Part shown: positions 1-8,741 of the stretch, in pieces
Position numbering within the stretch: position 1 is the first letter of the stretch
Layout: every line of letters begins with the position of its first letter
Assembly (NCBI RefSeq): GCF_002115785.1
Contig: NZ_JFJY01000003.1
Location: 355,292 to 419,291, forward strand
From: Thalassospira sp. MCCC 1A03138
Lineage (GTDB): Bacteria; Pseudomonadota; Alphaproteobacteria; Rhodospirillales; Thalassospiraceae
Reading direction: 5' to 3'
DNA: 64,000 nt
Translations under genes and position numbers: made by a program
Notes under the pieces: model-generated
Database searches by the model: none
Told to the model about the DNA's origin: nothing
The model's input: only the letters and a program-made list of their open reading frames with translations

Positions 1-2
1 TC

Positions 3-857
3 AAGTTTGAAATTTTCCCGTCCATGTCACTGGGCGGCAACCCGCCGGAACTGTATCGTCAGGTCCGTGATGGTGTCGCCGATATCGTCTGGACCCTGCC
101 GGGTTACACCCCGGGCGTCTTCCCGCGCACCGAAGTTTTCGAACTTCCGGGTGTTCATCTGGGGGATGCACGCGCGACCAACCTCGCGATCTGGGACATG
201 ATGGAAGACATGGCACCGGACCTTAAAGACATTCATCCGCTGGCTGTCCACGTCCATGCCGGTCAGGCCATCCACCTGACCCAGAAAGAAGTCCGCACCG
301 TTGCCGATGTCAAAGGCCTCAAACTGCGTACACCGACCCGTACCGGTTCCTGGGTGATTGAATCCTGGGGCGCAGAACCGGTTGGCATGCCGGTCCCGGC
401 CCTGCCGCAGGCCATGTCGCTTGGCGTGGTTGACGGCGGCCTTGTTCCGTTCGAAGTCGTCCCGCCGCTGAAACTGGCTGAACTGGTTTCCTATTCCGTC
501 GAAGGCCAGGGCGTTAATTCCCGCTTCGGTACCTCGGTCTTCCTGTTCGCCATGAACAAGGACCGTTACGAAAGCCTGCCCGACGATCTCAAGGAAATCA
601 TCGACCGTAACTCCGGCCGCGATTTTGCCGCCCAGATCGGTGATGTTTTCAATAATGTCGAAGAAGTCGGCAAGAAAATGATCAACGATGGCAAGGGTCA
701 GGTTGTTGAACTGACGCCCGAAGAAAAAGCGACCTTTGACGATGCATCCGCATCGGTTGTTGATCGCTGGATCGAAGAAGCCAAATCGAACGGCATCGAC
801 GGTGCCGCACTGGTCGAAAAGGCCAAGGCTGCCGTTCTCGCCCATACCGAGCAGTAA
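3..857 (+). CDS. dctP: TRAP transporter substrate-binding protein, DctP family (5' truncated by window edge)
   Basis: The periplasmic binding protein of a tripartite ATP-independent transporter captures an organic acid and hands it to the DctQM permease. The reading frame is open from the first bases of the window, so the true start, signal peptide and first N-terminal strand lie upstream; 284 codons are visible of the roughly 330 expected. The DctP hallmarks are present: KGLKLRTP with the Arg that normally salt-bridges the ligand carboxylate, then the WGAEPVGMPVPALPQAM and GVVDGG segments. dctQ follows after 95 bases containing a strong hairpin, and dctM overlaps dctQ. The substrate cannot be read from sequence; the PobR-like regulator downstream makes an aromatic acid such as 4-hydroxybenzoate one possibility (inference). 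Confidence 0.92.
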   Translation, partial: KFEIFPSMSLGGNPPELYRQVRDGVADIVWTLPGYTPGVFPRTEVFELPGVHLGDARATNLAIWDMMEDMAPDLKDIHPLAVHVHAGQAIHLTQKEVRTVADVKGLKLRTPTRTGSWVIESWGAEPVGMPVPALPQAMSLGVVDGGLVPFEVVPPLKLAELVSYSVEGQGVNSRFGTSVFLFAMNKDRYESLPDDLKEIIDRNSGRDFAAQIGDVFNNVEEVGKKMINDGKGQVVELTPEEKATFDDASASVVDRWIEEAKSNGIDGAALVEKAKAAVLAHTEQ

Positions 858-885
858 TCTCTCCAGATTACTGGCAAATCTGACA

Positions 886-914
886 GGGTTACGTATCATC
901 ACGTTACGTAACCC
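886..914 (+). terminator. Intercistronic hairpin between dctP and dctQ
   Basis: A perfect 10-bp stem (GGGTTACGTA at 886-895, TACGTAACCC at 905-914) with a 9-nt loop is followed by CGTTTTC. Its place right after the binding-protein gene suggests a partial terminator or an mRNA 3'-end stabiliser that makes more binding protein than permease. Confidence 0.7.
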
Positions 915-952
915 CGTTTTCCCGCAAGATTGCCCGCGAGAATGAATGACAG

Positions 953-1456
953 ATGAAACACGTGCTTAACAAGGCCGCATCATGGCTTGCCGTGGCGGGT
1001 GGTTTTTTGGCCCTGCTGATCGCGGTGGTAACCATCGTCAACGTTACCGCATTCGGCCTGGACAAACTCGCGCGCCTGTTTGGTGCGAATTTCCCGGCAA
1101 TTATCGGCTATGAAGACTTCGTCAGTATGATTGTCAGCTCGGCAGCCCTGATGTTCTTCCCCTATTGCCAGACCCGCTACGGCCATGTCGCCGTCGATGT
1201 CTTTATCAAAATGTTTCCCCAATGGTTCGCGCGCGGCGTGGATATCATCTCGGGCGTCCTGATGACGCTTCTGGCCCTGTTCCTTGGCTATATGATGATC
1301 CACGGCCTGATCGAAGTCCGCAGCGACAATACCCTGTCGGCAATTCTGGGTTGGCCGATCTGGCCGTTCTATGTGCCGGGCATCGTATCGATGTTCCTGT
1401 GGGCGCTGATTGCCGCAAGCCAGATTTTCGAAAGCGAGGCCCCGGCCAATGTCTGA
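953..1456 (+). CDS. dctQ: TRAP transporter small permease, DctQ family
   Basis: This 167-residue inner-membrane protein is the small (Q) subunit of the TRAP importer. Four hydrophobic segments are visible, at about residues 12-32, 45-65, 88-110 and 130-150, which is the normal DctQ topology. The conserved features are the charged GHVAVDVF stretch after the second helix and the aromatic LGWPIWPFYVPG segment before the last one. It lies between dctP and dctM, and its last codons overlap the dctM start by 8 bases, implying translational coupling. Q subunits clamp the M subunit and help dock the binding protein. Confidence 0.93.
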   Translation: MKHVLNKAASWLAVAGGFLALLIAVVTIVNVTAFGLDKLARLFGANFPAIIGYEDFVSMIVSSAALMFFPYCQTRYGHVAVDVFIKMFPQWFARGVDIISGVLMTLLALFLGYMMIHGLIEVRSDNTLSAILGWPIWPFYVPGIVSMFLWALIAASQIFESEAPANV

Positions 1457-2840
1457 ACGCGAATTAATCGGCCTTGGCGGTCTCGGACTGCTGTTCTTTA
1501 TCCTGGCGCTGCGCGTTCCGGTCGGGCTTGCCATGATCGGTGTCGGGATCGGCGGCAACTATGTGCTTAGCCTGTTTTTCCCGTTCCTGCGCTTTGAACC
1601 CTATCTGCAACAGTTCAAGTCCCTGTTTTACGGGATTGTCTCGAACTATGAACTGTCGGTCGTGCCGTTATTTGTCCTGATGGGCTACCTCGCCAGTCAG
1701 GCCAACCTGTCACGCGATCTGTTTCAGGGCGTAAACGCCATTCTGGGTCGTTTCCGGGGTGGTGTCGCCATGGCCGCCATCGGGGCGTGTGCCGGGTTTG
1801 GCGCGGTTTGCGGATCATCGCTTGCGACCGCATCGACCATGGGCAAGGTCGCCCTGCCCGAATTGCGCCGCCTGAATTATTCGCCGCGCCTTGCCACCGG
1901 CACGCTGGCAGCGGGCGGCACGCTTGGCATTCTGATCCCGCCGTCCGTCGCACTAGTGATTTACGCCGTCACGGTCGAGGCATCGATCATCCAGATGTTC
2001 CAGGCGGCAATCATCCCCGGTTTGCTGGCGGTGGTGTTCTTTATGGGTGTAATCGCCATTCAGGTCCGCCTGAACCCAAGCCTTGCCCCGATCCCCGAAC
2101 CGATGGAACCGGCCGAACGCCGCGAGGCATTACTGCGCCTGATCCCGGTCATGGTGATTTTCGGCTCGATCATTCTCGGTCTTGGGGCTGGTCTGTTCAC
2201 CCCGACCCCGGCGGCCGGTGTGGGTGTGTTTGCCATTCTGGTTTACGGCGCCTATATGCGCCTGCGTGGCAAGGGTGGCCTGACATTTTCCGGCCTGAAA
2301 CAGTCGCTGCGCGATACGGCTGTCACCACCTCGATGATTTTCTTCATCCTGCTGGGTGCCGAAATCCTCAAGGGTTTCTTCAGCCGTGCCAACCTTCCGG
2401 CCTATATGGCCGAGGCCGCCGCGACCAGCGGACTTGATCCATGGCTGATCATGGTTCTGATGCTGCTCGCCCTGATCGTTCTGGGCTGCTTCATGGAAAG
2501 CCTGTCGATGATTGTTGTGATCATCCCGTTCTTCTGGCCGGCCTTGGTCGATATCAATGGCGGGGATTGGGCAACGGCGGCAACGGCGGCCTATGGCATG
2601 GGGGCCGAAGACCTTAAAATCTGGTTCGGTATTCTCGCCCTGATTGTCGTGGAGCTGGGATTGATAACGCCACCGGTGGGATTGAATGTGTTCATCATCA
2701 ACGCCCTTGCCGATGGCGTCCCCATGAGCCAGACCTTCCGCGGTGTCATGCCCTTCTTTGCCGCGGAAATTCTGCGTATTCTGCTGCTGATCTTTGTGCC
2801 GGTGCTAACCCTGTTTGTGCCGACATTGCTCGGCGGTTAG
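1449..2840 (+). CDS. dctM: TRAP transporter large permease, DctM family
   Basis: This 463-residue multi-helix protein is the substrate-translocating, sodium-coupled subunit of the TRAP system. Family signatures include GRFRGGVAMAAIGACAGFGAVCGSS, where the two small-residue-rich helices of the M domain begin, then GTLAAGGTLGILIPPS and ITPPVGLNVFIIN near the C-terminus, the paired hairpin-tip motifs that bind ligand and Na+. I chose ATG 1449 because it overlaps the dctQ stop codon and starts directly at the conserved N-terminal helix; an upstream in-frame ATG at 1410 would add 13 charged residues. A good terminator follows. Confidence 0.94.
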   Translation: MSERELIGLGGLGLLFFILALRVPVGLAMIGVGIGGNYVLSLFFPFLRFEPYLQQFKSLFYGIVSNYELSVVPLFVLMGYLASQANLSRDLFQGVNAILGRFRGGVAMAAIGACAGFGAVCGSSLATASTMGKVALPELRRLNYSPRLATGTLAAGGTLGILIPPSVALVIYAVTVEASIIQMFQAAIIPGLLAVVFFMGVIAIQVRLNPSLAPIPEPMEPAERREALLRLIPVMVIFGSIILGLGAGLFTPTPAAGVGVFAILVYGAYMRLRGKGGLTFSGLKQSLRDTAVTTSMIFFILLGAEILKGFFSRANLPAYMAEAAATSGLDPWLIMVLMLLALIVLGCFMESLSMIVVIIPFFWPALVDINGGDWATAATAAYGMGAEDLKIWFGILALIVVELGLITPPVGLNVFIINALADGVPMSQTFRGVMPFFAAEILRILLLIFVPVLTLFVPTLLGG

Positions 2841-2862
2841 CAACGCGCATCATAAGCTTCCG

Positions 2863-2890
2863 AAAAGCCCGCCCGATCTGGCGGGCTTTT
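2863..2890 (+). terminator. Rho-independent terminator after dctM
   Basis: An 11-bp perfect stem (AAAAGCCCGCC / GGCGGGCTTTT) with a 6-nt loop is followed by CTTTTGG. It closes the dctPQM operon 22 bases after the dctM stop. Confidence 0.9.
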
Positions 2891-2942
2891 CTTTTGGTCA
2901 AACCCGAAAACCGCTAGACTGTCCCAAAGCAAACAGCAAAAC

Positions 2943-3863
2943 ATGATCATGGTCGCAACCCGCAACAGCATTCCGGTCTACAAGCTTTACGGTGAAACCG
3001 GCGAAACCGCGCCCGGAACCGCCGAACAGATTGCCATTTCCGAACCGGAATTTTTCCATCTCGAAAGCATCCCGTCGCGATCCAAACTGCATGACCTGCA
3101 CATCCAGCCGCACCGTCATGCCAATCTGTTTCAGCTGCTTTACATCACACGCGGCCATGCCGGGATCGAATTTGACGACCGGCAATTCACCATGCAGGTC
3201 GGGCAGATCCTCACCATGCCGCCCGGCACCGTTCACGGCTTTCGCTTCAGCCCCGATATCGATGGCTGGGTCATTTCACTGACCGATTACCATTTGCAGG
3301 AAATCCTTTCCCCCGCCCCCAAACTGCTTGCGCGCCTTGACCGGCCGCTTTGTGTCGATGCATCGGGAACCGCCGATCAGCCCGGCCCTACCGATTTCCT
3401 GATCCGCCAACTGGTCGCAGAATATTACGGACATAATACCGGGCGGTTATATGCACTGCGCAACATATTGGGGTTGCTGTTGCTCGGCATCGGCCGCGAT
3501 GCCCCGTCGGGCGACCCGGCGCGGCTGAGCCGCAAGGAACAGAAAACTGCCAAGTTCCGCAAATTCCAGTCGCTGATCGAAACCTTCTACAAACAGCACA
3601 AACCGCTGGAATTCTACGCCCGCGAAATCGGCATCACCACGACACAGCTAAACCGCATTGCCAAGGACATCTATGGCATGACCGCCATCGAAGTCGTCCA
3701 TCATCGCCTGATCCTGGAAGCCAAACGCACCCTGATCTATACCGACATCGCGGTTCAGCAGATCGCCGATGAACTGGGCTTTCGCGATGCCGGATATTTT
3801 TCGCGCTTTTTCGCCAAAAAGGCCGCGATGTCACCGATGCAATTCCGACAGGATCACCGATAA
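2943..3863 (+). CDS. AraC-family transcriptional regulator, PobR-like
   Basis: This 306-residue regulator has an N-terminal cupin sensor (about residues 35-125) and a C-terminal double helix-turn-helix AraC domain (about residues 200-300). The N-terminal IPVYKLYGE stretch, the LHDLHIQPHRHANLFQLLY stretch (about residues 44-62) and the later VHGFRFSPDI are characteristic of the PobR/PobC group of AraC regulators, which activate 4-hydroxybenzoate hydroxylase genes. The second HTH shows YFSRFFAKKAAMSPMQFR. It sits 100 bases after the TRAP operon, while a pobA gene lies about 17 kb away, so the assignment to 4-hydroxybenzoate control is a family-based inference. MVATRNS (2949) is an alternative start. 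Confidence 0.85.
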   Translation: MIMVATRNSIPVYKLYGETGETAPGTAEQIAISEPEFFHLESIPSRSKLHDLHIQPHRHANLFQLLYITRGHAGIEFDDRQFTMQVGQILTMPPGTVHGFRFSPDIDGWVISLTDYHLQEILSPAPKLLARLDRPLCVDASGTADQPGPTDFLIRQLVAEYYGHNTGRLYALRNILGLLLLGIGRDAPSGDPARLSRKEQKTAKFRKFQSLIETFYKQHKPLEFYAREIGITTTQLNRIAKDIYGMTAIEVVHHRLILEAKRTLIYTDIAVQQIADELGFRDAGYFSRFFAKKAAMSPMQFRQDHR

Positions 3864-3899
3864 CATCCCGGCCTTGATATGCCGTTTAAGGACTACGGG

Positions 3900-4355
3900 T
3901 TAAAGCCAGCCACCCGTCCCGCTCAGATGCTTGGGCAAGTCATCAAGCGGTATCTTGGTCAGATCCTTGACGATTTCCCCGTCAAGCGCCTCGGCCAGGG
4001 GTTTGGGCATTTTATTACGCACCTCACCCATCACCTTGGGCGGGGCAATCACGATCAGATTGTCGAACTTGCCATGCTTGCGCTTGTCGGTCAGGTAATT
4101 GACGACATCATCGACAAATTCCATCTGCGCATGTTCATGCGGGTCGGTCGATGGTGGCATGGCGTGGCGCTGCTGGTTGCCGCCGGGATTGTTAAAACCG
4201 CGTCCCGGTTTGTCACTGGCGATTTCCCGGCTGGACCTGTTATCAGCCTGCATTTCCGTGACCGTTTCCAGATGCCGTCCTTCGGCATCAAACGTGACGG
4301 CCACCACATGGGCGCGACCGCCGTCGGCAACAAGTATCCATTGGTTTTTATGCAT
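3900..4355 (-). CDS. Host attachment family protein (Host_attach, PF10116 type)
   Basis: This 151-residue soluble protein begins WILVADGGRAHVV, the typical opening of proteins annotated as required for attachment to host cells. That family has an RNase-like/eRF1-like fold and is widespread in alphaproteobacteria. The conserved tail is present: FDNLIVIAPPKVMGEVR, then LDGEIVKDLTKIPLDDLPKHL. The middle is polar and rich in Gly, Asn and Pro, as in relatives. I chose the ATG at 4355 because AAAGGCAGG precedes it and the family starts here; an upstream ATG would add 15 poorly conserved residues. The biochemical role is not settled for the family. Confidence 0.88.
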   Translation of the reverse strand: MHKNQWILVADGGRAHVVAVTFDAEGRHLETVTEMQADNRSSREIASDKPGRGFNNPGGNQQRHAMPPSTDPHEHAQMEFVDDVVNYLTDKRKHGKFDNLIVIAPPKVMGEVRNKMPKPLAEALDGEIVKDLTKIPLDDLPKHLSGTGGWL

Positions 4356-4449
4356 ATTAACCTGCCTTTCTGTTGCGACTGTCCCCGGAACGTCCCCCAC
4401 CCGATCAAGGTTCCATAAAAGTCGTTTTCAACATCAGGCCACAGAACAA

Positions 4450-4481
4450 AAAGGCCGGTCCGCATGTCCGAACCGGCCTTT
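4450..4481 (-). terminator. Rho-independent terminator of the ABC importer operon
   Basis: The 10-bp perfect stem AAAGGCCGGT / ACCGGCCTTT is followed on the minus strand by TTTTTGTTC. It lies 22 bases beyond the permease stop codon. Confidence 0.88.
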
Positions 4482-4503
4482 GATATCGTTGATCAGGATC
4501 GGC

Positions 4504-5337
4504 TTATCGCCACGCCAGCAACCAGCGATCCAGACGCCCCAGCAACCACGAAACACATAAACCCAAAAGCGATAAAACCACCACACCGGCAATAAGCTGA
4601 TCGGTCTGATACAGGTTCCCGGCTGCCAGGATCAGCGCCCCGATGCCGTATTGCGCCCCGATCATTTCGGCCGCGATCAGAAGGATAATCGCGATCGACG
4701 ATGAAATACGGAACCCCGACAGGATGGTCGGCAACGCACCGGGCAGGATGATCTTGCGGATCACCGACCACATCGGCAGATCAAAGCTCTGCCCCATGCG
4801 GATCAGGTTGCGCTGCACGTTATCCACCCCGCCGAATGTATTGATCACGGTCGGGAAAAACACGCCAAAGGCAATGGTGGCAAATTTCGATGGTTCACCA
4901 ATGCCAAACCAGATGATGAAAAGCGGCAGAAGCGCGATTTTCGGGATCGGGAAAAGGGCCGATACAAACGCCACGCCGGGCGACCGCGCCCAGCTAAACA
5001 TCCCGACCAGAAAACCGACAAAAAGCCCGGCCACCGTCCCCATGATCCAGCCGCCAACAAGCCGCTGCAACGATGCGCCAAGATGCAGCCAAAGATCACC
5101 CGTGACAATCAACTGCCAAAGCGCCTTGGCGACCGCAACCGGGCTTGGCATCGCAAGTTCACTGATCACACCCGTACTTGATCCCAATTGCCAAAGCGCA
5201 ATCACGGCCACAAAAAAGCCCCATGCCGCCACCGGATTGGCCTTGGGGTTAAAGCCCGTGGCACGAAACCGCACATGGCTTGCCGGTGACGCCGCACTTT
5301 GGGGTTCTGCCCGGACTTCGCTGATATCATGCGACAT
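4504..5337 (-). CDS. ABC transporter permease, SsuC/TauC-like
   Basis: This 277-residue inner-membrane permease (BPD_transp_1) belongs to the nitrate/sulfonate/taurine type of ABC importer. About six hydrophobic helices are visible. The cytoplasmic EAA-like coupling loop reads MGQSFDLPMWSVIRKIILPGALPTI, where G and the following hydrophobics contact the ATPase. The chosen ATG at 5337 overlaps the ATPase gene end by 11 bases, the usual coupling in this class; an in-frame start 33 bases further up lies wholly inside the ATPase gene. The substrate could be a sulfonate, nitrate-type anion, or pyrimidine/thiamine precursor; the sequence alone does not decide. Confidence 0.9.
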   Translation of the reverse strand: MSHDISEVRAEPQSAASPASHVRFRATGFNPKANPVAAWGFFVAVIALWQLGSSTGVISELAMPSPVAVAKALWQLIVTGDLWLHLGASLQRLVGGWIMGTVAGLFVGFLVGMFSWARSPGVAFVSALFPIPKIALLPLFIIWFGIGEPSKFATIAFGVFFPTVINTFGGVDNVQRNLIRMGQSFDLPMWSVIRKIILPGALPTILSGFRISSSIAIILLIAAEMIGAQYGIGALILAAGNLYQTDQLIAGVVVLSLLGLCVSWLLGRLDRWLLAWR

Positions 5338-6100
5338 TTTCAAGCTCCTTATCGGCCGCAATCGCCTCATCCCGGATCAGGTTCCAAAGGGCGCTCTCAT
5401 GCGCGATCAGCTCCGGCATGCCCTCGCGCCGCTCTGCAATCGGAATATCGATTGTATGGATTTCCTTGATCGTGCCGGGGCGACGGCGCAATGCCACCAC
5501 CCGGTTGGCCAGTCGCACCGCCTCGTTCAGGTTATGCGTCACATAAACCGCCGTCATGCCGGTCCGCGCAAACAGGGCGGCAAATTCATCCAGCAGCAAA
5601 ATCCGCGTCTGCGCATCAAGGGCCGATAGCGGCTCGTCCATCAGCAAAACCGCCGGGCGCACCGCCAACGCACGCGCAATCCCGACCCGCTGCTTCATCC
5701 CGCCCGAAAGCTGCTTCGGGTACGCATCACGGAAATCCCAAAGATTGGTCTGCTCCAGAACCTCTGCCACCCGCGCATCGCGGTCCGCCTTGGATAATCC
5801 GTGGTCTTCAAGCACAAGGCTGATATTGCCCGCCACCGTCCGCCACGGCAAAAGCGCGAAATCCTGAAACACATAAGTCAGCGGGTTAAGGCAGCCGTCC
5901 GGCGTCGCCTTATCACAAATCAGAATCTCGCCACGTGTCGGGGCCAACAACCCGCCAATGATCGATAACAATGTCGATTTGCCGCAGCCCGACGGCCCGA
6001 TCAGGGCGACGACCTCGCCCGGTTCGATCCCGAAATCGATATCGCGCAGCGCCTCGACCTGATCATATGAATGGCAAATGCCCTTGATTTGCAGCCGCAT
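5327..6100 (-). CDS. ABC transporter ATP-binding protein, SsuB/TauB-like
   Basis: This 257-residue nucleotide-binding subunit powers the importer. All motifs are intact: Walker A GPSGCGKST at about residue 34, Q-loop in VFQDFALLPW, signature LSGGMKQR, Walker B LLMDEPLSALD and the switch His in VTHNLNEA. The FALLPWRTV segment after the Q-loop is typical of the nitrate/sulfonate/taurine/ thiamine-precursor group. It lies between the binding-protein gene (75-base gap with a hairpin) and the permease gene (overlapping). Confidence 0.93.
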   Translation of the reverse strand: MRLQIKGICHSYDQVEALRDIDFGIEPGEVVALIGPSGCGKSTLLSIIGGLLAPTRGEILICDKATPDGCLNPLTYVFQDFALLPWRTVAGNISLVLEDHGLSKADRDARVAEVLEQTNLWDFRDAYPKQLSGGMKQRVGIARALAVRPAVLLMDEPLSALDAQTRILLLDEFAALFARTGMTAVYVTHNLNEAVRLANRVVALRRRPGTIKEIHTIDIPIAERREGMPELIAHESALWNLIRDEAIAADKELENVA

Positions 6101-6135
6101 GGCACAATCCGTTTATCTGAAATCTACAAATGAAA

Positions 6136-6162
6136 CGACCGGGCCAGAAGATGGCCCGGTCG
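6136..6162 (-). terminator. Intercistronic hairpin after the ABC binding-protein gene
   Basis: A perfect 10-bp stem (CGACCGGGCC / GGCCCGGTCG) with a 7-nt loop is followed on the minus strand by TTTCATTTG. It lies between the binding-protein stop and the ATPase start, so it probably attenuates or stabilises transcription after the first gene rather than ending the operon. Confidence 0.65.
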
Positions 6163-6175
6163 GGAAAATATCGGC

Positions 6176-7246
6176 TTACTCGGTCAAGGCCGGGATAAAG
6201 CTGGTATCGATGAATTTCGCCGGATCGGCATCGGCGGAAACAAAGCCGCGATCCTGATACCATTTGACCTGCGCCTTCACATCGGCAACGTCAAGTCTGG
6301 CTTCTTCGGTCATGAACATCGCGCCATTGCGGATTTTCGGATAGGCCTTGTCCGCCGGATCGTTGGCATAGACATATTTATGCACGATCTCCAAAATCTC
6401 CTGCGTGGTGTCGCTCTCAACAAGCTTGCCATCCGCATCGGTCGCCAGAAGGGCTGCGCGGTAATCCGCCACACCCTTCTGATAGGCGCGCACGAATTTC
6501 TCGACCATCTCGCGGTTTTCTTCGACATTCTCGGTCGATGTAAACAGACCACCCACCTGATAAGGCACGTAATCCTTCACCCAGCCGATAATATGCGCCG
6601 CCCCGGCATTGGCCAGCGGCTTTGCGATATGCGGCACGATGATCATGCTATCGACCTGCCCGCTTTTAAGCGCGCCGATCATGTTGGGAACCGACTGCAA
6701 CGGTTTAAGCGACATGCTTTCCGGGTCAAACCCGGCCTTCTCCGCCACATTGCCGATCATGTAATGGAAACTTGATCCGACCTGCGACAGGGCAAAGCTA
6801 TGACCCGGCAATTTATCAACCGACGTAAGCCCGGCCTCAAACGCCGCATTGGATGCCAGAATGGCCGATCCGTCATAACCCGGATCTTCATGCAACTGCG
6901 CACCAATAACCTTAAGCGCCCCCTTGGCCGCAAGGTTAAAGAAACCGCCCGTGAACGCCGTCACGCCAAAATCGGCATCGCCCGATGCAATCGCAACCGC
7001 AACCGGCTGGGCCGCCTGAAAGATCGAAATCTCGGCATCAAGGCCCTCGTCGGCAAGGTAACCCTTTTCCTTGGCAATAAATAACGGCGCGCTTGAAACA
7101 AACGCCAGTGCCGCAATATCAACCTTCTCATTGGCTTGTGCGGCCTGTGCGCCAAACGCCACAAGGGCGCTCGCCCCCATCGCCAGTGCGGCAACCGATC
7201 CACGCGCCAGCCGTGCCGCGCCAGCCATTCCCCTCATCGAAAGCAT
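6176..7246 (-). CDS. ABC transporter substrate-binding protein, SsuA/TauA/THI5-like
   Basis: This 356-residue exported protein carries a signal peptide: a basic start, a hydrophobic core and AQAAQA near residue 38. The mature part begins VDIAALAFVSSAPLFIAKEKGYLADEGLD, the classic start of the NMT1/SsuA/TauA type II binding proteins, and contains GDADFGVTAFTGG, the loop that closes over the ligand. It heads the operon with a GTGGAGGAAAC ribosome-binding site. No regulator or enzyme of sulfonate metabolism is adjacent, so the ligand is open. I saw no TPP riboswitch upstream, which argues weakly against a thiamine role. Confidence 0.88.
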   Translation of the reverse strand: MLSMRGMAGAARLARGSVAALAMGASALVAFGAQAAQANEKVDIAALAFVSSAPLFIAKEKGYLADEGLDAEISIFQAAQPVAVAIASGDADFGVTAFTGGFFNLAAKGALKVIGAQLHEDPGYDGSAILASNAAFEAGLTSVDKLPGHSFALSQVGSSFHYMIGNVAEKAGFDPESMSLKPLQSVPNMIGALKSGQVDSMIIVPHIAKPLANAGAAHIIGWVKDYVPYQVGGLFTSTENVEENREMVEKFVRAYQKGVADYRAALLATDADGKLVESDTTQEILEIVHKYVYANDPADKAYPKIRNGAMFMTEEARLDVADVKAQVKWYQDRGFVSADADPAKFIDTSFIPALTE

Positions 7247-7525
7247 GTTTCCTCCACAGGATCATTTTTTTGAATGCATTATAACCTTCGGAATTTTGTT
7301 AGCCGATTTATCGACAAATTGCCAATCTTTGCCGCATTTTTCCGCCAAAAGGGTCGATTTCACCCTTAATGCGCAAGTCACAGCGAACCCTATTTCCGCC
7401 AAGGTCGAATTTGCGCGGGTCTCCCGCCCTTCCCGCTCCCCGTCTGCGAACAATCCCGCAAATTGCCATCCCCCGCCAAACCGGCTAAAACCGCCAGACA
7501 CAAACCCAGCACTCAAAGGCCCCGC

Positions 7526-8740
7526 ATGTCATCAAACCCGGACACCCCAACCCCAAAACCAAACGGCAAAACCGCGATGATCATTGGGGCGGGTCCGGCG
7601 GGGCTGATGGCGGCTGAACGGCTGGCCAGGTCCGGTCATGCCGTGATGATCTATGAAGGCATGCCAAGTGCCGGGCGCAAATTCCTGATGGCCGGGAAAT
7701 CGGGGCTCAACATCACCCATGCCGAAGACCTCGAAACGTTTTTGTCGCGCTATGGCACCTCGCGCGCACGGCTCGAACCGCACTTACGCAAATTCGGCCC
7801 CAACGAAATCCGCGAATGGTGTGCCGGGCTTGGCATCGAAACCTTTGTCGGCTCCTCTGGCCGCGTCTTTCCGACCGCGATGAAGGCAAGCCCGCTTTTG
7901 CGCGCATGGCTTAGGCGTCTGGATGGTTTGGGTTGCAAAATCCATTACCGCCATTACTGGACCGGCTGGGATGAAAACCAGAATGCCGTTTTCAAAACCC
8001 CGGACGGCGAAGTGACTGCAACGGCCGATATCACCGTTCTGGCATTGGGCGGCGGAAGCTGGAAACGGCTGGGATCGGATGGCAAATGGATGGAAATCCT
8101 TAAATCCGCCGGGATCAGATGCAACCCGTTCAAACCGGCCAATTGCGGCTTTGACGTCGCCTGGACCGATCATCTGACCGAAAAATGCGCGGGCGCCCCG
8201 GTCAAGGCCGTGACGCTGACGGTTAAAACCAAATCCGGCCCGCAAACCGTGCGCGGCGAATTCGTGATTTCCAGAACCGGGATCGAAGGCAGTGCCGTCT
8301 ATGCCATCTCGGCAGCCCTTCGCGATCAATGGCTTGAAACCGGCGATGCTACCGTCACGCTTGACCTAACACCCGACCGCGACCTGGCCGACGTCACCAC
8401 GCGCTTAAACAAACCACGCGGCAAAAACTCGCTTGGCAATCACCTGCGCAAAACGCTCGGTCTGGACGCCACCAAAACCGCCCTCGTTTTCGAAGTCACC
8501 CCCCGCGAAACCCTGAACGACCCTGCCAAACTCGCAACCGCGATCAAGGCCCTGCCGCTTAAAATCACCAAACCCCGCCCGATTGACGAAGCAATCAGCA
8601 CGGCGGGCGGCGTCGCATGGGAAGAACTCGACGACACCTTCCAACTCAAAAAACGCCCCGGCACCTATTGCCTGGGCGAGATGGTCGATTGGGAAGCGCC
8701 GACAGGGGGGTATTTGTTGAGTGGGTGCTTAACAATATAA
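7526..8740 (+). CDS. TIGR03862/BaiN-like flavoprotein, C-terminally truncated
   Basis: This 404-residue HI0933-family FAD protein starts with a dinucleotide-binding motif, MIIGAGPAGLMAAERLA. The next conserved patches are GRKFLMAGKSGLNITH, GSSGRVFPTAMKASPLL and VLALGGGSWKRLGSDG. Near the end it has TAGGVAWEELDDTF and then EMVDWEAPTGGYLLSGC. In relatives this last motif runs on for another 10-15 residues (Cys-[FL]-A-T-G-x-x-A-G-type helix); here it stops two codons later, exactly where the DNA turns AT-rich. I read this as a 3' end lost to insertion of the neighbouring islet. The start at 7526 avoids a proline/lysine-rich extension. The physiological substrate of the family is unknown. Confidence 0.85.
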   Translation: MSSNPDTPTPKPNGKTAMIIGAGPAGLMAAERLARSGHAVMIYEGMPSAGRKFLMAGKSGLNITHAEDLETFLSRYGTSRARLEPHLRKFGPNEIREWCAGLGIETFVGSSGRVFPTAMKASPLLRAWLRRLDGLGCKIHYRHYWTGWDENQNAVFKTPDGEVTATADITVLALGGGSWKRLGSDGKWMEILKSAGIRCNPFKPANCGFDVAWTDHLTEKCAGAPVKAVTLTVKTKSGPQTVRGEFVISRTGIEGSAVYAISAALRDQWLETGDATVTLDLTPDRDLADVTTRLNKPRGKNSLGNHLRKTLGLDATKTALVFEVTPRETLNDPAKLATAIKALPLKITKPRPIDEAISTAGGVAWEELDDTFQLKKRPGTYCLGEMVDWEAPTGGYLLSGCLTI

Positions 8741-8741
8741 A

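Noticed and set aside
7100..7525. TPP riboswitch upstream of the SsuA-like gene
   Set aside because: I could not find the CUGAGA and ACCUGA-like elements, and the leader is short.
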